From Steroidobacteraceae bacterium (GTDB lineage: Bacteria > Pseudomonadota > Gammaproteobacteria > Steroidobacterales > Steroidobacteraceae): a stretch of DNA of 43,218 nucleotides. Where the stretch lies: assembly GCA_029266835.1 (NCBI GenBank), contig JAQSWD010000020.1:1-43218 (forward strand). Direction: 5' to 3'. This document shows, one piece after another, positions 1-8,844 of the stretch (its first letter is position 1; each line of letters opens with the position of its first letter). A program made the translations under genes and the position numbers. The notes beneath the pieces are model-generated. The model saw only the letters and a list, made by a program, of their open reading frames with translations, had not been told where the DNA came from and searched no databases.

Positions 1-706
1 GCCGCTCCAGGTGCGTGGACATCCACTCGATCTGGTCGGCGTAGACGTTCGGCGGCGCGTTCTCCACCGTCGTCGGCAGATTGATGACGATGGGACGGCG
101 CGGACCGGCGTTCCACGTGCGGATGGCCGTATTGCAAGCCTCGAGCGCCACTGGCAGCTCGGTCATGCTGAAGGTCTCGGGCGAATACTCCAGGCGCCAC
201 TGCGTCCCGGGCATGGCGTCGGTGAGCTGCTTCACCAGCCCCACCTGCTTCTCGACCAGCTGCATCACTTCCGGAACCGAAAGCCCGAACACTACCTTGC
301 GCCACACCGGCGCGGTGGCGTTGTACACGTGGACCATCGCCTTCTTCGCGCCGCGCAGTGATTCCACGGTCTTGCGGATCAGCTCCTCGCGCGCCTGTGT
401 GAGCACCATGATGGTGACGTCGTCGGGGATCAGGTCCTGCTCGATGAGATCGCGCACCGTCAGGTAGTCAGTCTCGGAGGCCGACGGGAAACCCACTTCG
501 ATTTCCTTGATGCCGACGGCGCACAGGGTCTTGAACAACCGCTTCTTGGTCTCGCGGCTCATGGGCTCGAACAGCGCCTGGTTGCCGTCGCGAAGATCCG
601 TGCTGCACCACACCGGCAGCTTGTCGAGGCGGCGCGTGGGCCACTGCCGGTTCGGCAGATCGACGGAGGGATAGGGGCGATATTTCTGCGACGGGTCTTT
701 CAACAT
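1..706 (-). CDS. leuA: 2-isopropylmalate synthase, N-terminal part (gene runs off the left edge)
   Basis: Condenses acetyl-CoA with 2-oxoisovalerate, the first committed step of leucine synthesis, in the cytoplasm. About 235 residues are visible. The N-terminus has a run of the type KYRPYPSVDLPNRQWP followed by STDLRDGNQALFEPM, the first catalytic and metal-binding motif of the LeuA/HMGL TIM barrel. The extended N-terminus and the GNQAL form are those of the long LeuA type, as in actinobacteria and some proteobacteria, not the short E. coli type. The start is the ATG at 706. The 3' half, including the regulatory domain, is outside the window. A leucine-rich leader peptide and possible attenuator lie just upstream, so expression probably responds to charged leucyl-tRNA. 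Confidence 0.93.
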   Translation of the reverse strand, partial: MLKDPSQKYRPYPSVDLPNRQWPTRRLDKLPVWCSTDLRDGNQALFEPMSRETKKRLFKTLCAVGIKEIEVGFPSASETDYLTVRDLIEQDLIPDDVTIMVLTQAREELIRKTVESLRGAKKAMVHVYNATAPVWRKVVFGLSVPEVMQLVEKQVGLVKQLTDAMPGTQWRLEYSPETFSMTELPVALEACNTAIRTWNAGPRRPIVINLPTTVENAPPNVYADQIEWMSTHLER

Positions 707-734
707 GGCGGCGTCAACTCTGGGTCTTCGGCTC

Positions 735-807
735 AAAACGGGGACGAGACTTTTCCGCGTTCACTCGCGGCTCAGTACAGGGTTCCCGTCTTGTCAGCGC
801 CGACGGG
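735..807 (-). promoter_or_regulatory. Candidate transcription attenuator between leader peptide and leuA
   Basis: Read on the minus strand, CCCGTC (807-802) can pair with GACGGG (790-785). That same segment, extended to AAGACGGG, can instead pair with CCCGTTTT (742-735), enclosing a small CCGCG/CGCGG hairpin (770-755). Two mutually exclusive stems, the second ending in a T run, directly after a leucine-rich leader peptide are the layout of an amino-acid attenuator. The folding was done by eye. The T tract is short and is part of the stem, so the exact terminator is uncertain. Confidence 0.5.
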
Positions 808-827
808 TGGCGCGTGTGTAGTTGCGG

Positions 828-908
828 CTAGGCCGCAAGAAGCAGGAGCGAACGAAGCAGCGCCGCGGTGCGGCGTAGGGGCAGACCCTTCTGTTCGTTG
901 CGATTCAT
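828..908 (-). CDS. leuL: leu operon leader peptide (26 aa, leucine-rich)
   Basis: A 26-codon frame from ATG at 908 to TAG at 828 reads MNRNEQKGLPLRRTAALLRS and then LLLLAA. Eight of 26 codons are leucine. Four are consecutive (CTC CTG CTT CTT) immediately before the stop, with CTG CTT just upstream. It sits about 120 bp before leuA on the same strand with alternative stem-loops in between. Leucine-codon runs in short leader frames are the established signature of leu attenuation in gammaproteobacteria: ribosome stalling on scarce Leu-tRNA favours readthrough. No strong Shine-Dalgarno is visible before the ATG. It was recognised from codon content and position, not from close sequence identity to a known LeuL. 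Confidence 0.7.
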   Translation of the reverse strand: MNRNEQKGLPLRRTAALLRSLLLLAA

Positions 909-938
909 GGGGTGGAAGCTAGCACGGATCGCGCGGCG

Positions 939-967
939 GTGAACAGGCCGTGAACGGGTCTGTGAAC
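939..967. repeat. Three GTGAAC direct repeats spaced about one helical turn
   Basis: GTGAAC begins at 939, 950 and 962, that is at 11 and 12 bp spacing, upstream of the leader peptide in the probable promoter region of the leuA transcript (GTTCAC on that strand). Helically phased direct repeats can be an activator or repressor site. No regulator can be named from the sequence. Confidence 0.35.
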
Positions 968-987
968 AATCCATCATCCGCATCGGG

Positions 988-1863
988 TCAAGTGTCCTGG
1001 GCCGCCTCGAGCAGCGCCACCATCAGCGCATTCACCGGCGCCGCGATGCCATGTTTCGCACCCAGCCGCACGATCACGCCATTGCGGGCGTCGATCTCCA
1101 TGGGCCGGCCGGCGCGGCGGTCGGCCACCATGGAATTCTCCGCATCCGGCGGCGCGCGCCGGGCGCCGGCCACGATCTCGTCCGGCACCGTGTCGGCCAG
1201 GGTCGCGCCTTCGGCGCGTCCTACCGCGATGCACTCGCGGACGATGCTCCTCATGATCCCGGCCACGCCTTCGTGATGCGAAATCCGCGCGCCCTTGAGC
1301 AATACCGCGGACACGGCGCCGGCGCTGTTGAGACAGAGCTTGCGCCAGACCGCGGTGGTGAAGTCGTCGGTCTGCTTGAGGTCGAAATTCGTGTGCGCGA
1401 ACAGCTTCGCGAAGTCCGCGCCATTGTTTCCGGCGGGCACGACCAGGTGCGCGGCGCCGCGCTGGATGGTCTTTCCCGGTGACAGGCGATCCGCTGGCAG
1501 ATCGATCATCACCGGCACCAGGCGCGTTGGGTCGAAGTGCTTCTCGAATCGGGCCAGGTGCTCGACGCCATTCTGGATGATGGCCACGCGCGTGAACGGG
1601 CCGCAGGCTGTGTCAAACCACTTGGCAGCGGCATCGCTGTCGTAAGTTTTCGTGGCGACCAGCACCCAGTCCACCGGCTTCACCTGCGCGACCTGGGTGA
1701 ACACGCGGGGCTTGGCATGGATCACCCCCTCCGTTGTGCACACCTCGATGGAATCGAACGGTGTTCGCGCCGCCACCGAAACCTGGTGACGGTCATCCTG
1801 CGCCAGCCAGGCGGCAAGCGTGGCGCCGATGGCGCCGGGACCAATCAGGAGAATGGTTGCCAT
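988..1863 (-). CDS. PanE/ApbA-family reductase (probable 2-dehydropantoate 2-reductase)
   Basis: A 291-aa cytoplasmic NADP-dependent reductase of the ketopantoate reductase family. The N-terminus MATILLIGPGAIGATLA is the Rossmann nucleotide-binding loop (G8, G10, G13). The C-terminal helical domain has the family motif WRKLCLNSAGA, carrying the catalytic lysine, and GRPMEIDARNG with the conserved substrate-binding glutamate. The ATG at 1863 is chosen because an earlier in-frame start would run back into the upstream gene. The gene begins 7 bp after the preceding stop, so the two are probably co-transcribed. PanE paralogues often act on other 2-oxo acids. With no other pantothenate gene beside it, the substrate here is not certain and no symbol is given. 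Confidence 0.82.
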   Translation of the reverse strand: MATILLIGPGAIGATLAAWLAQDDRHQVSVAARTPFDSIEVCTTEGVIHAKPRVFTQVAQVKPVDWVLVATKTYDSDAAAKWFDTACGPFTRVAIIQNGVEHLARFEKHFDPTRLVPVMIDLPADRLSPGKTIQRGAAHLVVPAGNNGADFAKLFAHTNFDLKQTDDFTTAVWRKLCLNSAGAVSAVLLKGARISHHEGVAGIMRSIVRECIAVGRAEGATLADTVPDEIVAGARRAPPDAENSMVADRRAGRPMEIDARNGVIVRLGAKHGIAAPVNALMVALLEAAQDT

Positions 1864-1870
1864 GATGCTC

Positions 1871-3604
1871 TCAATGCCTCGCGGGCCAGTCGGTGGCGGA
1901 CGCGCGGCATCCGCCATCGGGCCAGCCTTTCCAGCCCTGTCCACGAACGACGCGGCCCGTGTGCTTGCCCGTGGGTTCGCCTTCGGCGAGCGCCAATCCG
2001 CCGTTGATGACGACGTGCGACACGCCGGTGGAATACTGTTGCGGCTTTTCGAAGGTGGCGTGGTCCTGGATGGTCGCGGGGTCGAACACGACCACATCCG
2101 CGAAGTACCCGGCCGCGAGCCGCCCGCGATCCTGGAGCCCGAGATTGGACGCCGGCAGCGAAGTCAGCCGGCGCACCGCTTCCTGCAGCGAGATGAGTCT
2201 CTCATCGCGGACGTAACGCCCCAACAACCGCGCGACATTTCCATAGGCGCGCGGATGCGTGCTCTGCCCCAGGAATACGCCCTCGGGCGCCGCGGCCTCC
2301 GCGTCCGAGCCGAAACTCATGTACGGTAGTTTGATCTGCCTGCGCACATTGTCTTCGGACATCAGGAAGTACACGGTCTCGATGCGCGTGCCGTCCTCGA
2401 TCACGAGGTCGATGGCCGCGTCCTCGGGGCTGACGCCGCGCATGCTCGCCACTTCGGAGAGCCGCTTGCCCGTGAGCGGCTTGAGCTTCTCGCTGCGGAA
2501 ACCGATCAGCAGCACGTTCTCCGCGCCGCCGGCACCGTAGTACAGGTTTTCCCAATCCTTTCCGGGCGCGCGCATTTCGGCGGCCACGCGTGCGCGGATC
2601 TTCGGATCCCGCAGGCGCTTCACCCACTGCTCCACGCCGCCGGCCTGCACCCAGGTGGGCATGGCCGCATCGAGGCCGGTGGCGCCGGCGACGTAGGTGT
2701 ACATGTCGGTGGTGACGCGCAGGCCTTCCGCACGCGCCTTCTCGATGCGCTCGATGGCGGCGTCGAGCTTGTTCCAGTTCCCGCGGCCCGCGGCCTTCAG
2801 GTGATAGATCTCCACGGGAATCTGCGCGCGACGGGCGATTTCCACCGTCTCGTCGATGGCCTCCAGCAGGCGCTCGCCCTCGCTGCGCATGTGGGCGATG
2901 TACATGCCGCCGCAACGCGCGGCTTCCGCGGAGATGGCCACCAGTTCATCGGTCTCGGCAAAAGTGCCGGGCGCGTAGATGAGCGAGGCGCCGACGCCCA
3001 GCGCGCCTTCCTCCATCGCGGTGCGCACCAGGCCGCGCATGGCATCGAGCTGCGCGGGCGTCGGGTCGACATCACTCTCGCCGAGCACGTTCACGCGCGT
3101 GGTCTCGGCACCGATGAAGGACGCGACATTCGGCGCGATGCCCTGGTTCTGCAGGTGTTCCAGATACTCGTTCAGGGACGTCCAGGTGATGTCGTACCGG
3201 ATGTCCGTCTGGCGCTGCTTCGCGAGCAGCTTCATCTCCGGCGTCAGCGGTCCGCCCGAGTTGCCCTCGCCGAACACTTCTAGCGTGATGCCCTGGCGCA
3301 GGTCACTCTGGCCGCGGCCATCGGCGATCAGGGACTCGGTGGCCCAGCTCAACATGTTGATGAACCCCGGTGCCACCGCCTTGCCGGTGGCGTCGATGAC
3401 GTTCTTCGCGCCATCACCACGGGATTTGCCGACGTAGACGATGCGGTCGCCGTCGATGACCACATCGCCCACATATCCCTCGGCGCCCGAGCCGTCGAAG
3501 ATCGTGCCCCCGCGGATCACGAGGTCGTGCGCGGTCGTTTCATCGGGCGTGGACCGCGAGCAGGCGGCGAGAAGAACGACCGTCAGGCAGAACAAGCGTC
3601 GCAT
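1871..3604 (-). CDS. D-aminoacylase-family amidohydrolase lipoprotein, variant lacking the HxH motif
   Basis: A 577-aa exported lipoprotein: MRRLFCLTVVLLAAC is a signal peptide with lipobox Cys15. The start at 3604 follows a strong GGAGG; an upstream GTG-type start is possible but poorer. The fold is the urease-related amidohydrolase type of N-acyl-D-amino-acid deacylases: beta-sandwich start (residues about 27-78), then barrel segments including YIAHMRSEGE (H238), YHLKAAGRGNW (H268) and TTDMYTYVAGATGL (D300). At the place of the usual PGxxDxHxH the protein has PGFINMLSW (79-87), so both N-terminal His metal ligands are absent. GEGNSGG (112-118) replaces the usual GNCG cysteine loop. It may be a subfamily with a different metal site or activity. 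Substrate unknown. Confidence 0.75.
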   Translation of the reverse strand: MRRLFCLTVVLLAACSRSTPDETTAHDLVIRGGTIFDGSGAEGYVGDVVIDGDRIVYVGKSRGDGAKNVIDATGKAVAPGFINMLSWATESLIADGRGQSDLRQGITLEVFGEGNSGGPLTPEMKLLAKQRQTDIRYDITWTSLNEYLEHLQNQGIAPNVASFIGAETTRVNVLGESDVDPTPAQLDAMRGLVRTAMEEGALGVGASLIYAPGTFAETDELVAISAEAARCGGMYIAHMRSEGERLLEAIDETVEIARRAQIPVEIYHLKAAGRGNWNKLDAAIERIEKARAEGLRVTTDMYTYVAGATGLDAAMPTWVQAGGVEQWVKRLRDPKIRARVAAEMRAPGKDWENLYYGAGGAENVLLIGFRSEKLKPLTGKRLSEVASMRGVSPEDAAIDLVIEDGTRIETVYFLMSEDNVRRQIKLPYMSFGSDAEAAAPEGVFLGQSTHPRAYGNVARLLGRYVRDERLISLQEAVRRLTSLPASNLGLQDRGRLAAGYFADVVVFDPATIQDHATFEKPQQYSTGVSHVVINGGLALAEGEPTGKHTGRVVRGQGWKGWPDGGCRASATDWPARH

Positions 3605-3620
3605 GGTGACCTCCTCCACA

Positions 3621-3648
3621 AATGAAACGGGGCGCCGAAGCGCCCCGC
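3621..3648 (-). terminator. Rho-independent terminator after the cytochrome oxidase operon
   Basis: CGGGGCGC (3628-3635) pairs perfectly with GCGCCCCG (3640-3647) around a CGAA loop. On the minus strand the stem is followed by TTTCATTT. It lies 20 bp after the coxC stop and just before the lipoprotein start, so it separates the two transcription units. Confidence 0.85.
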
Positions 3649-3669
3649 TTTGTCAGATGTGTGCCGGCA

Positions 3670-4566
3670 TCAGATCCAGTACACGAACACGAAAAGTCCC
3701 AGCCAGACCACGTCCACGAAGTGCCAGTACCAGGCCACGGCCTCGAAGGCGAAATGCCGTTCGGGTGTGAAGTGGCCCTTCATGGTCCGCAGCCAGATGC
3801 AGAACAGCATGATGGCGCCCAGCGTCACGTGGAAACCGTGGAAGCCGGTGAGCATGAAGAACGTGGAGCCGTAGATGCCGGTGCCCAGCGTCAGGCCCAG
3901 CTCGTGGTACGCGTGCGCGTATTCCACCGCCTGCAGGTAGACGAACAGGAAGCCCAGCAGGAAGGTGGCCGCGAGGAAGATGTTGAGCAGGCCGCGCTTG
4001 CCGGCGCGCAGCGCGTGGTGCGCGATGGTCACCGTCACGCCCGACAGCAGCAGGATGATGGTGTTGATCGCGGGCAGGCCGAAGGCCGGAATGACCTCGA
4101 ACGACCCATTGTCGCGCGGGCCGATGCGCGCCGGGCCGTTGGTGGGCCAGGCGTTCTCGAACATCGGGTGCAGCAGCTCGTTGCCGATGACCTTGGTGCC
4201 TTCACCGCCCAGCCAGGGCACCGACAGCGCGCGAGCGTAGAACAATGCGCCGAAGAACGCGGCGAAGAACATCACTTCCGAGAAGATGAACCACATCATT
4301 CCCATGCGGAACGAGCGGTCCACATCCAGGCCGTAAAGGCCGGTGTTGTTCTCCTTGATCACGTCACCGAACCAGCCGATGAACATGTACACCACCAGCG
4401 CGAAGCCGGGCAGCATGGCCCAGGCCGGCGTCCAGTGATTCAACAGCGCGATGACGCCGAGCAGGAACGTGAAGAACGCCGCGGAGCCGACGATCGGCCA
4501 GCGGCTTTCGTGAGGAACGTAGTACTTGCCGCCTTCAGAAGGCGTGTGGGCGTGAGCCTGTGCCAT
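3670..4566 (-). CDS. coxC: Cytochrome c oxidase subunit III
   Basis: A 298-aa integral membrane subunit of the aa3-type oxidase that stabilises subunit I and the oxygen-reducing site. Several hydrophobic helices are visible. Family sequences include HESRWPIVGSAAFF at the N-terminus, FIFSEVMFFAAFFGALFYA, the long HxxxGLTLGTGIYGSTFFM segment and GFHGFHVTLGAIML near the C-terminus. The start ATG at 4566 follows cox11 by 13 bp. It is the last gene of the oxidase operon, with a terminator 20 bp beyond. Confidence 0.96.
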   Translation of the reverse strand: MAQAHAHTPSEGGKYYVPHESRWPIVGSAAFFTFLLGVIALLNHWTPAWAMLPGFALVVYMFIGWFGDVIKENNTGLYGLDVDRSFRMGMMWFIFSEVMFFAAFFGALFYARALSVPWLGGEGTKVIGNELLHPMFENAWPTNGPARIGPRDNGSFEVIPAFGLPAINTIILLLSGVTVTIAHHALRAGKRGLLNIFLAATFLLGFLFVYLQAVEYAHAYHELGLTLGTGIYGSTFFMLTGFHGFHVTLGAIMLFCIWLRTMKGHFTPERHFAFEAVAWYWHFVDVVWLGLFVFVYWI

Positions 4567-4579
4567 TGATGATCCCTTG

Positions 4580-5134
4580 CTAGTTCAATGAACCCACTCG
4601 CGTGGACTCGTCATAGAAAGTGTACGAAAGAGTGATTCGGTCCACCGAGCGCGGGATCGCCGGATCCACCACGAAACGCACGGGCATGGGCCGCTGCTCA
4701 TCCACCCCGAACTTTTGCGGGGTGAAGCAGAAACATTCGGTCTTGCGGAAGTAACCCGCGGCGCGACCGGGCGCGATATTCGGCACGGCCTGCGCGATCT
4801 GCACGCTGCCGGTCAGGTTGTGCGCCAGGAATTCCGTCTCGTACAAACGGCCCGGGTGCACCTTCATCGATCCGACCATCGGACGGAATGTCCAATTGCC
4901 TACCGAGGGCAGCTCGGCGATGAAGTCGATGGTGATGCTGCGCGAGTCGTCCGGCGTTTCGGTGGTCAGGCGCTGCTCGGCGAGCAGCTTCTGGTTGCCG
5001 AAGCCGGTGAGGTCGCAAAGCACGTCGTACAGCGGCACCAGCGCGAAGCCGAACGCGAAGCTGCCCAGCGCGAAGCCGAGCAGCTTCAGCGTGAGACGCT
5101 TGTTGTCGTCCGGCTTGGCGGGCGCGTCGCTCAT
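4580..5134 (-). CDS. ctaG: Cytochrome c oxidase assembly protein Cox11/CtaG (CuB insertion)
   Basis: A 184-aa inner-membrane copper chaperone that delivers copper to the CuB site of subunit I. One N-terminal membrane helix (residues about 15-36) precedes a periplasmic immunoglobulin-like domain. The copper-binding motif CFCFTPQ (C134, C136) is intact, and a further Cys (C40) follows the helix, as in Cox11 proteins. It lies between the small membrane protein and coxC, the usual place for this gene, with no gap for a separate promoter. Confidence 0.95.
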   Translation of the reverse strand: MSDAPAKPDDNKRLTLKLLGFALGSFAFGFALVPLYDVLCDLTGFGNQKLLAEQRLTTETPDDSRSITIDFIAELPSVGNWTFRPMVGSMKVHPGRLYETEFLAHNLTGSVQIAQAVPNIAPGRAAGYFRKTECFCFTPQKFGVDEQRPMPVRFVVDPAIPRSVDRITLSYTFYDESTRVGSLN

Positions 5135-5135
5135 G

Positions 5136-5255
5136 TCAGGCCTTGGACACCGACATCACGATGAAACCCACGTAGAACGCGAGCGCGATCAGGCCGAGGA
5201 CAATCGCCGTGCGGCGGGCTTTCGCCCGCCGCTCGCTGATTTCTTCAGGCGTCAT
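5136..5255 (-). CDS. Small cox-operon membrane protein (39 aa)
   Basis: [20 protein letters not shown] continues as [19 protein letters not shown]. It has a charged N-terminus followed by one hydrophobic helix. It fills the gap between coxA and cox11 and stops 1 bp before the cox11 ATG. Small single-helix proteins annotated as cytochrome oxidase small assembly proteins occur at this position in many beta- and gammaproteobacterial cox operons, and the composition here agrees. The ATG at 5255 is preferred; a GTG one codon earlier (5258) is possible. The exact role in oxidase assembly is not evident from sequence. Confidence 0.75.
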   Translation of the reverse strand: MTPEEISERRAKARRTAIVLGLIALAFYVGFIVMSVSKA

Positions 5256-5263
5256 CACCGTGC

Positions 5264-6886
5264 TCAATGCTGCACACCGCGCGCGACCACTTCAGGTGAC
5301 GGCGGCTCGGTCCAGCTGTGGTACGGCGGCGGCGAGGTGAGCTGCCACTCCAGACCACGCGCGCCCTCCCAGACTTCGCTGGTCGCCTTCTGGCCGCCCT
5401 TCACGCACTTCCAGATGATGTACGGGAACAGCAGCTGCGAGAGGCCGAAGCCGAACGCGCCGATGGACGACACCATGTTCCAGTCCGCGAACTGCGTGGA
5501 GTAGTCAGGGATGCGGCGCGGCATGCCGGCCAGGCCCAGGAAGTGCTGTGGGAAGAACAGCACGTTCACGAAGATGGTCGACAGCCAGAAGTGCAGCTTG
5601 CCGAGCTTCTCGTCGTACATGCGGCCGGTCCACTTGGGCAGCCAGTAGTACACGCCGGCCATGATGGCGAACACGGCGCCCGGCACCAGCACGTAGTGGA
5701 AGTGCGCCACCACGAAGTAGGTGTCGTGGTACTGGAAGTCCGCCGGCACCACCGCGAGCATCAGGCCCGAGAAGCCGCCGATGGTGAACAGGAACAGGAA
5801 CGAGAGCGCGAACAGCATCGGCGTCTCGAACGTGAGCGAGCCCTTCCACATCGTGGCGGTCCAGTTGAACACCTTCACGCCCGTGGGGATGGAAATCATC
5901 ATGGTCGACAGCGTGAAGAACAGCTGCCCGGCCAGCGGCATGCCCACCGTGAACATGTGGTGCGCCCACACGATGAACGACAGGAACGCGATCGCAGCCG
6001 TCGCGTAGACCATCGCGTCGTAGCCGAACAGCGGCTTGCGCGAGAAGGTCGGCACGATCTCCGAGATGATGCCGAAAGCCGGCAAAATCAGGATGTACAC
6101 CTCGGGGTGTCCGAAGAACCAGAAGATGTGCTGGAACATCACCGGGTCGCCGCCGCCCGAGGCGGAGAAGAACGTGGTGCCGAAGAAGTGGTCGGTCAGC
6201 AGCATCGTGACCGCACCGGCGAGCACCGGCATGGTGGCGATGAGCAGATAGGCGGTGATCAGCCAGCTCCAGCAGAACAGCGGCATGTTGAGCAGGCCGA
6301 CGCCCGGCGCGCGCATGTTCATGATGGTGACGACGACGTTGATCGAGCCGAGGATCGAGGACGCGCCCATCAGGTGGATGGCGAAGATGGCCATGGGGAA
6401 GGCATCGCCCGCCTGCAGCGACAGCGGCGGATACAGCGTCCAGCCGCCGGCCGGCGAGCCGCCCGGCACGAACAGCGTGGCCAGCAGCAGCGTGAACGCG
6501 AACGGCAGGATCCAGAAGCTGAAGTTGTTGAGACGCGGCAGCGCCATGTCGGGCGCGCCCACCTGCATGGGGATCATCCAGTTGGCGAGGCCCGTCCAGG
6601 CCGGCATGACCGCGCCGAAGATCATGACCAGCGCGTGCATCGTGGTCATGCTGTTGAAGAACTGCGGCTCGACCAGCTGCAGACCCGGCTGGAAGAGCTC
6701 CGCGCGGATGATCATCGCCATGAGTCCGCCGATGAAGAACATCGTGCAGGCGAAGATCAGGTACATCGTGCCGATGTCCTTGTGATTCGTCGCGAAGACC
6801 CAGCGGCGCCAGCCGTGGGCCGGGCCATGGTGGTCATGCTCGCCGTGATGGGCGTGGTCGTGGTCAGCGGTGTGTTCGTGTGCCAT
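5264..6886 (-). CDS. coxA: Cytochrome c oxidase subunit I (aa3 type)
   Basis: A 540-aa catalytic subunit with heme a, heme a3 and CuB. It starts at the ATG at 6886 with a His-rich tail ([18 protein letters not shown]) before the conserved [20 protein letters not shown]. Twelve helices can be followed. [13 protein letters not shown] contains the CuB His, the cross-linked Tyr and the D-channel glutamate. [10 protein letters not shown] gives the two further CuB histidines. PTGVKVFNW carries the K-channel lysine. [13 protein letters not shown] carries the heme ligands. These mark a type A1 heme-copper oxidase. The His-rich N-terminus is a little unusual but lies outside the core. It follows coxB by 37 bp. 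Confidence 0.97.
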   Translation of the reverse strand: MAHEHTADHDHAHHGEHDHHGPAHGWRRWVFATNHKDIGTMYLIFACTMFFIGGLMAMIIRAELFQPGLQLVEPQFFNSMTTMHALVMIFGAVMPAWTGLANWMIPMQVGAPDMALPRLNNFSFWILPFAFTLLLATLFVPGGSPAGGWTLYPPLSLQAGDAFPMAIFAIHLMGASSILGSINVVVTIMNMRAPGVGLLNMPLFCWSWLITAYLLIATMPVLAGAVTMLLTDHFFGTTFFSASGGGDPVMFQHIFWFFGHPEVYILILPAFGIISEIVPTFSRKPLFGYDAMVYATAAIAFLSFIVWAHHMFTVGMPLAGQLFFTLSTMMISIPTGVKVFNWTATMWKGSLTFETPMLFALSFLFLFTIGGFSGLMLAVVPADFQYHDTYFVVAHFHYVLVPGAVFAIMAGVYYWLPKWTGRMYDEKLGKLHFWLSTIFVNVLFFPQHFLGLAGMPRRIPDYSTQFADWNMVSSIGAFGFGLSQLLFPYIIWKCVKGGQKATSEVWEGARGLEWQLTSPPPYHSWTEPPSPEVVARGVQH

Positions 6887-6923
6887 GTCTAACTTCTCGT
6901 CTTGATCTTTACGGGGGCGGCGC

Positions 6924-7826
6924 TTACTGCGCGACCGTGGTGGCCGGGGCCGCCGAAGCAATGGTGGCCGGGGCCGTGGGCGAACTGCCCGCGACCTTCT
7001 GCTCGGCCTGCTTGGCGCGCAGCCAGGCATCAAAATCCGCCGGCGACTTCACTTCGACCACGATGGGCATGAAGCCGTGGTCCTGGCCGCACAGCTCGGC
7101 GCACTGGCCGCGGTACGTGCCGACCTTGTCGGCGTCGACCTGCACCCAGATTTCGTTCACGTAGCCCGGGATGGCGTCCTTCTTCATGCCGAAGTCCGGC
7201 ACCCACCAGGCGTGGATCACGTCCTGCGCGGTGAGCAGGAAGCGGATCTTCACGCCGGCCGGGATGACCAGCGGATTATCAACGTTGAGTAGATAGTGCT
7301 CGACCGACTTCGGGTCGATGCCCGAGTTGAGCTGGCGGGCGGCGTTGCTCTGGCGATCGAGCGTGGAGAAGAAGCTCACGTCCTCGTTGAGGTACTCGTA
7401 CTCCCATTTCCACTGGTAGCCGGTGACCTTGATGTTGAGGCCGACCTCGCCCATGTCCTCGATCTCGATGAGCGTCTTCGCGATCGGAACGGCCATGCCC
7501 ACCAGGATGAGGATGGGAATGACGGTCCAGACGATCTCGACCTTGGTGCTGTGGACCATGGTCTTGTCCGGCTCTGCGCCCTTGGAGCGGCGGAACTTGA
7601 ACAGCGAGTAGATCATCACGCCGAACACCACGACCGCGAGCACCACGCAGACCCACAGGATCAGCATGTGCAGGCCGTAGATCTTCTTGCTGAGGATGCT
7701 CACACCCTCCGGCATGTTCAGCCCGCCCCAATTGGCGTGCGAGACGCTCGCCATGAAGGCGAACAAGGTGGCGGATGCGGCCTGCATTGCACGGCGCGCG
7801 AAGGCGTTCTTCATGTGAAAGCTCAT
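6924..7826 (-). CDS. coxB: Cytochrome c oxidase subunit II
   Basis: A 300-aa subunit that receives electrons from cytochrome c through CuA. It has a signal peptide (residues 1-31), two membrane helices (about 50-75 and 97-120) and a periplasmic cupredoxin domain. The CuA ligands are visible: H205 in [12 protein letters not shown], then [12 protein letters not shown] with C242, C246, H250 and M253. YQWKWEYEY is the aromatic patch near the electron entry site. There is no C-terminal cytochrome c domain; the tail is Ala/Thr/Pro-rich. The ATG at 7826 has GAGG six bases upstream, better than the TTG start at 7838. Confidence 0.96.
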   Translation of the reverse strand: MSFHMKNAFARRAMQAASATLFAFMASVSHANWGGLNMPEGVSILSKKIYGLHMLILWVCVVLAVVVFGVMIYSLFKFRRSKGAEPDKTMVHSTKVEIVWTVIPILILVGMAVPIAKTLIEIEDMGEVGLNIKVTGYQWKWEYEYLNEDVSFFSTLDRQSNAARQLNSGIDPKSVEHYLLNVDNPLVIPAGVKIRFLLTAQDVIHAWWVPDFGMKKDAIPGYVNEIWVQVDADKVGTYRGQCAELCGQDHGFMPIVVEVKSPADFDAWLRAKQAEQKVAGSSPTAPATIASAAPATTVAQ

Positions 7827-7834
7827 CGATGACC

Positions 7835-8353
7835 TCAAGAAAACTGTTCTGGTGAACCCGCGCCCGGGATCTCCGGGGACTGGTTCATGTCGCCTATCAG
7901 CTGCCGGAGATCGGCAGCCAGGTGGCGACGCTCCTCCTCTGTCAGAAACTTGCCAACCTCGCGGGCCCGGCCGTGCGACTCGATGACGAGTTGGCAGCGG
8001 TGGAGGGGCGATTTCGGGCGGCGGATTTTAACCCGTGCCCAGTGGCGCGGGAACACGATGCGACACGGGGTCGCGTGCCCTGCTCCCAAAGAACGATGCT
8101 CGATCACGATTTCGGTTTCGGTGACGTGGATGGACTCGCGTTCGAAGCGTCTTTGCATATTCGAGCGCAGCGCCCAGCCGAGCAGCAGCATTTCGGCGCC
8201 CGCGAAGGGCAACACGGGCCAGTAGCCCATGAGGGTGGCGGCGCCCGCGACTCCGAAAGTGAGCAGGCAAACCGAACCGAAAAACACCAGCGCCCCGCGC
8301 ACGCTCAACGAGCAATGCGGGATCAGATCGAAGTGGCGGGCGGCGGCTGGCAC
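7835..8353 (-). CDS. DUF2244 family membrane protein
   Basis: 172 aa, starting with GTG at 8353. Two adjacent hydrophobic helices (about residues 18-62) are followed by a soluble C-terminal half with RFERESIHVTE and HWARVKIRRPKSPLHRCQL, typical of the DUF2244 family. It lies 8 bp upstream of coxB on the same strand. The family is often found at the head of cox operons, suggesting a link to oxidase biogenesis, but its function is not established. An ATG-started form is not available in this frame. Confidence 0.8.
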   Translation of the reverse strand: MPAAARHFDLIPHCSLSVRGALVFFGSVCLLTFGVAGAATLMGYWPVLPFAGAEMLLLGWALRSNMQRRFERESIHVTETEIVIEHRSLGAGHATPCRIVFPRHWARVKIRRPKSPLHRCQLVIESHGRAREVGKFLTEEERRHLAADLRQLIGDMNQSPEIPGAGSPEQFS

Positions 8354-8388
8354 GGGGCGGCACTATACCAGCCCATTTTCGTGCTCTG

Positions 8389-8844
8389 TTAAAGACTTAC
8401 GAGCTTCTTCGCGACCTCGGACGCCCAGGCCGGTACGCCCGGCTCGATCGCGGGAATCCCTGAGGGAACGGTGCCCATCGGGCTCATGCCGAAGCGGCTC
8501 GCGAGGGTGTCGATATTCGCGCCCGCCAGCGGCATTTCGGTGGCCATCTTGTTGGCGATCCAGCCCGCGAACGGCACGCCCTGAGAGCGGATGGCTTCGC
8601 GCGTGAGCAACGCGTGGTTCAGGCAGCCCAGCCGCAGGCCCACCACGAGTATCACCGGCAACGCCATTTTTCCCGCGAGATCCGCCATGGTTTCCACGGC
8701 GGAAATGGGCGCCAGCCAGCCGCCGGCGCCCTCGACGACCAGGCAATCCGACAGCGCGCCGATCCCTTCGAGGCGGCCATGCTCACGGCTGGCCACGGCG
8801 CTTGATGGCACTGGGCGATATGACGGTTTCACGCGGGAATTCAT
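8389..8844 (-). pseudogene. bioD: Truncated dethiobiotin synthetase (N-terminal domain missing)
   Basis: The frame reads DCLVVEGAGGWLAPI and continues with the normal C-terminal half of BioD (LPVILVVGLRLGCLNHALLT, FAGWIANK) to a TAA at 8389. The first roughly 100 residues of the family are absent, including the P-loop GTDTxVGKT and the substrate-binding lysine. Recognisable homology starts near 8760, just after the bioC stop at 8783, and the open frame upstream is inside bioC in another phase. An ATG right after the bioC stop (near 8780) is out of phase with the BioD remnant, as expected if a deletion joined the original start to mid-gene. Without the ATP site the protein should not carboxylate diaminopelargonate. 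A consensus or assembly deletion is the alternative. Confidence 0.75.

Noticed and set aside
3441..4569. Plus-strand open frames opposite the lipoprotein and coxC
   Set aside because: They have shadow-type composition, and both loci have well-supported minus-strand genes and a minus-strand terminator between them.
5318..6892. Long plus-strand open frame opposite coxA
   Set aside because: Its Arg/Glu/His/Gly-rich composition is a codon-phase mirror of coxA, whose motifs are unmistakable on the minus strand.
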